NCBI GenBank assembly: GCA_030590585.1
Contig: JAUUYD010000118.1
Span: 1 to 7,167 of the forward strand
DNA: 7,167 nucleotides
Direction: 5' to 3'
DNA from: Spirochaeta sp.
GTDB taxonomy: Bacteria; Spirochaetota; Spirochaetia; Spirochaetales_E; Spirochaetaceae_B
Part shown: positions 6,490 to 7,167 of the stretch, piece after piece
Position numbering within the stretch: position 1 is the stretch's first letter
Layout: every line of letters starts with the position of its first letter
Program-made: the position numbers and the translations under genes
The notes under the pieces: model-generated
The model's database searches: none
What the model was told of the DNA's origin: nothing
What the model saw: only the letters and a program-made list of their open reading frames with translations

Positions 6490-7167
6490 ATGGAAAATAT
6501 TGTAAGAATTCTCGCAGCCTTTCTTTCCACTACAGTTTTTGCCGCCCTGCTGGGTCTGGGCCTGGCAATTGCCTCCAGAAAGTTGAAAGTTGTGAAAGAT
6601 GAAAAGGTTGAAGCTTTGAATGTATTGCTTCCGGGGTTGAATTGCGGCGCATGCGGTTATGCCGGCTGTGAATCATACGCGGAAGCTCTGGCCTCAGAAT
6701 CCGATACGGATGTGTCCAAATGCAGCCCGGGAGGAGCCGACACCAGAGAAGAGCTTGGTAAGATGCTCGGGCTTGCGGTGGACGGATCTAAAGTCCGCAT
6801 GGTGGCCAGGCTGGCATGCCTTGGAACAGACGATGCTGCCGTCAAGGCCTTTCAGTATGTCGGATATGCCGATTGTGAGTCGGCTCATATACAGTTCGAC
6901 GGGGATAAGGGCTGCAAATACGGTTGTCTGGGCCTTGGCTCCTGCGTTAAGTCCTGTCCGGTGGATGCTATTGATTATACCGGTGACGGCCTTGTGATAG
7001 TCGATCCTGTTAAGTGTATAGGCTGTGAAATCTGTGTGGTTGTCTGTCCTACCGGTGTAATGAAGATGATTCCAGCCGATGCTGATTGGTTTGTTGCCTG
7101 TAATTCCAATGATAAGGCCAAGGTAACAAAGAGCCTGTGTACCGCCGGATGTATCGGCTGCCGGATA
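6490..7167 (+). CDS. rnfB: Rnf complex subunit RnfB, polyferredoxin electron-entry subunit (3' end outside window)
   Basis: RnfB accepts electrons from reduced ferredoxin at the cytoplasmic face. The window holds the first 226 codons, and the reading frame is still open at the edge. One N-terminal membrane helix (about 5-27) is followed by the RnfB-specific cluster motif LPGLNCGACGYAGC (47-60), with C52, C55, C60 and C78 as the expected [4Fe-4S] ligands. C110 and C129 are further conserved-type cysteines. A ferredoxin pair comes next: C142, C146, C152, C156-Pro and C176, C179, C182, C186-Pro. Then C204, C217, C221 and C224 begin at least one more cluster region, so the complete protein is probably the longer, multi-cluster RnfB of anaerobes, unlike the shorter enterobacterial RsxB. 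The gap to rnfA is 9 nt. Confidence 0.96.
   Translation, partial: MENIVRILAAFLSTTVFAALLGLGLAIASRKLKVVKDEKVEALNVLLPGLNCGACGYAGCESYAEALASESDTDVSKCSPGGADTREELGKMLGLAVDGSKVRMVARLACLGTDDAAVKAFQYVGYADCESAHIQFDGDKGCKYGCLGLGSCVKSCPVDAIDYTGDGLVIVDPVKCIGCEICVVVCPTGVMKMIPADADWFVACNSNDKAKVTKSLCTAGCIGCRI

Noticed and set aside
6657..6997. Overlapping plus- and minus-strand frames inside rnfB
   Set aside because: The rnfB frame carries the full set of conserved cysteines; these alternatives have no supporting signal.

Overview
The window holds most of an operon for the Rnf complex, the membrane-bound ferredoxin:NAD+ oxidoreductase that couples electron transfer to Na+ or H+ translocation. The gene order is rnfC-rnfD-rnfG-rnfE-rnfA-rnfB (order C-D-G-E-A-B), the order known from clostridia and other anaerobes. 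It differs from the A-B-C-D-G-E order of enterobacterial rsx. RnfB runs off the right edge and already shows the start of an extra ferredoxin-type cysteine cluster, as in anaerobe-type RnfB. This points to an anaerobic or fermentative bacterium of medium GC. A spirochaete or a clostridial relative would fit, but nothing here fixes the phylum.

Layout. Positions 1-731 (minus strand) carry the N-terminal 243 codons of a P-loop NTP-binding protein whose last visible residues look like the start of an Asp23/Gls24-type domain; its 3' end is outside the window. Positions 732-823 are a short divergent intergenic region with a convincing sigma70-type promoter for the plus strand and a weaker one for the minus strand. 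Small TGAC/GTCA dyads overlap both. Positions 824-2407 encode a 527-residue (or 522-residue) multi-pass membrane protein that I do not recognise; its stop overlaps the rnfC start by 4 nt (ATGA). rnfC, rnfD, rnfG, rnfE and rnfA then follow with overlaps of 1-4 nt or a gap of 3 nt. A 9-nt gap separates rnfA from rnfB, which starts at 6490.

How the genes work together. RnfB (cytoplasmic iron-sulfur domains on a membrane anchor) takes electrons from reduced ferredoxin. RnfA and RnfE are six-helix membrane subunits, each with two conserved membrane cysteines, and carry electrons across the membrane. RnfG and RnfD carry covalent FMN bound to Thr in SGAT-type motifs. RnfC holds two [4Fe-4S] clusters and the FMN/NADH site and reduces NAD+. 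All key residues for these roles are visible. The least explained part is the unknown membrane protein at the head of the operon. It is transcribed from the operon promoter and apparently translationally coupled to rnfC, so it is the best candidate for an undescribed Rnf-associated factor. Its start is also odd: no ribosome binding site is visible and the promoter -10 overlaps the first codons, which suggests a leaderless GTG start at 839.

No tRNA, rRNA, CRISPR array, insertion sequence, long repeat or clear intrinsic terminator was seen.
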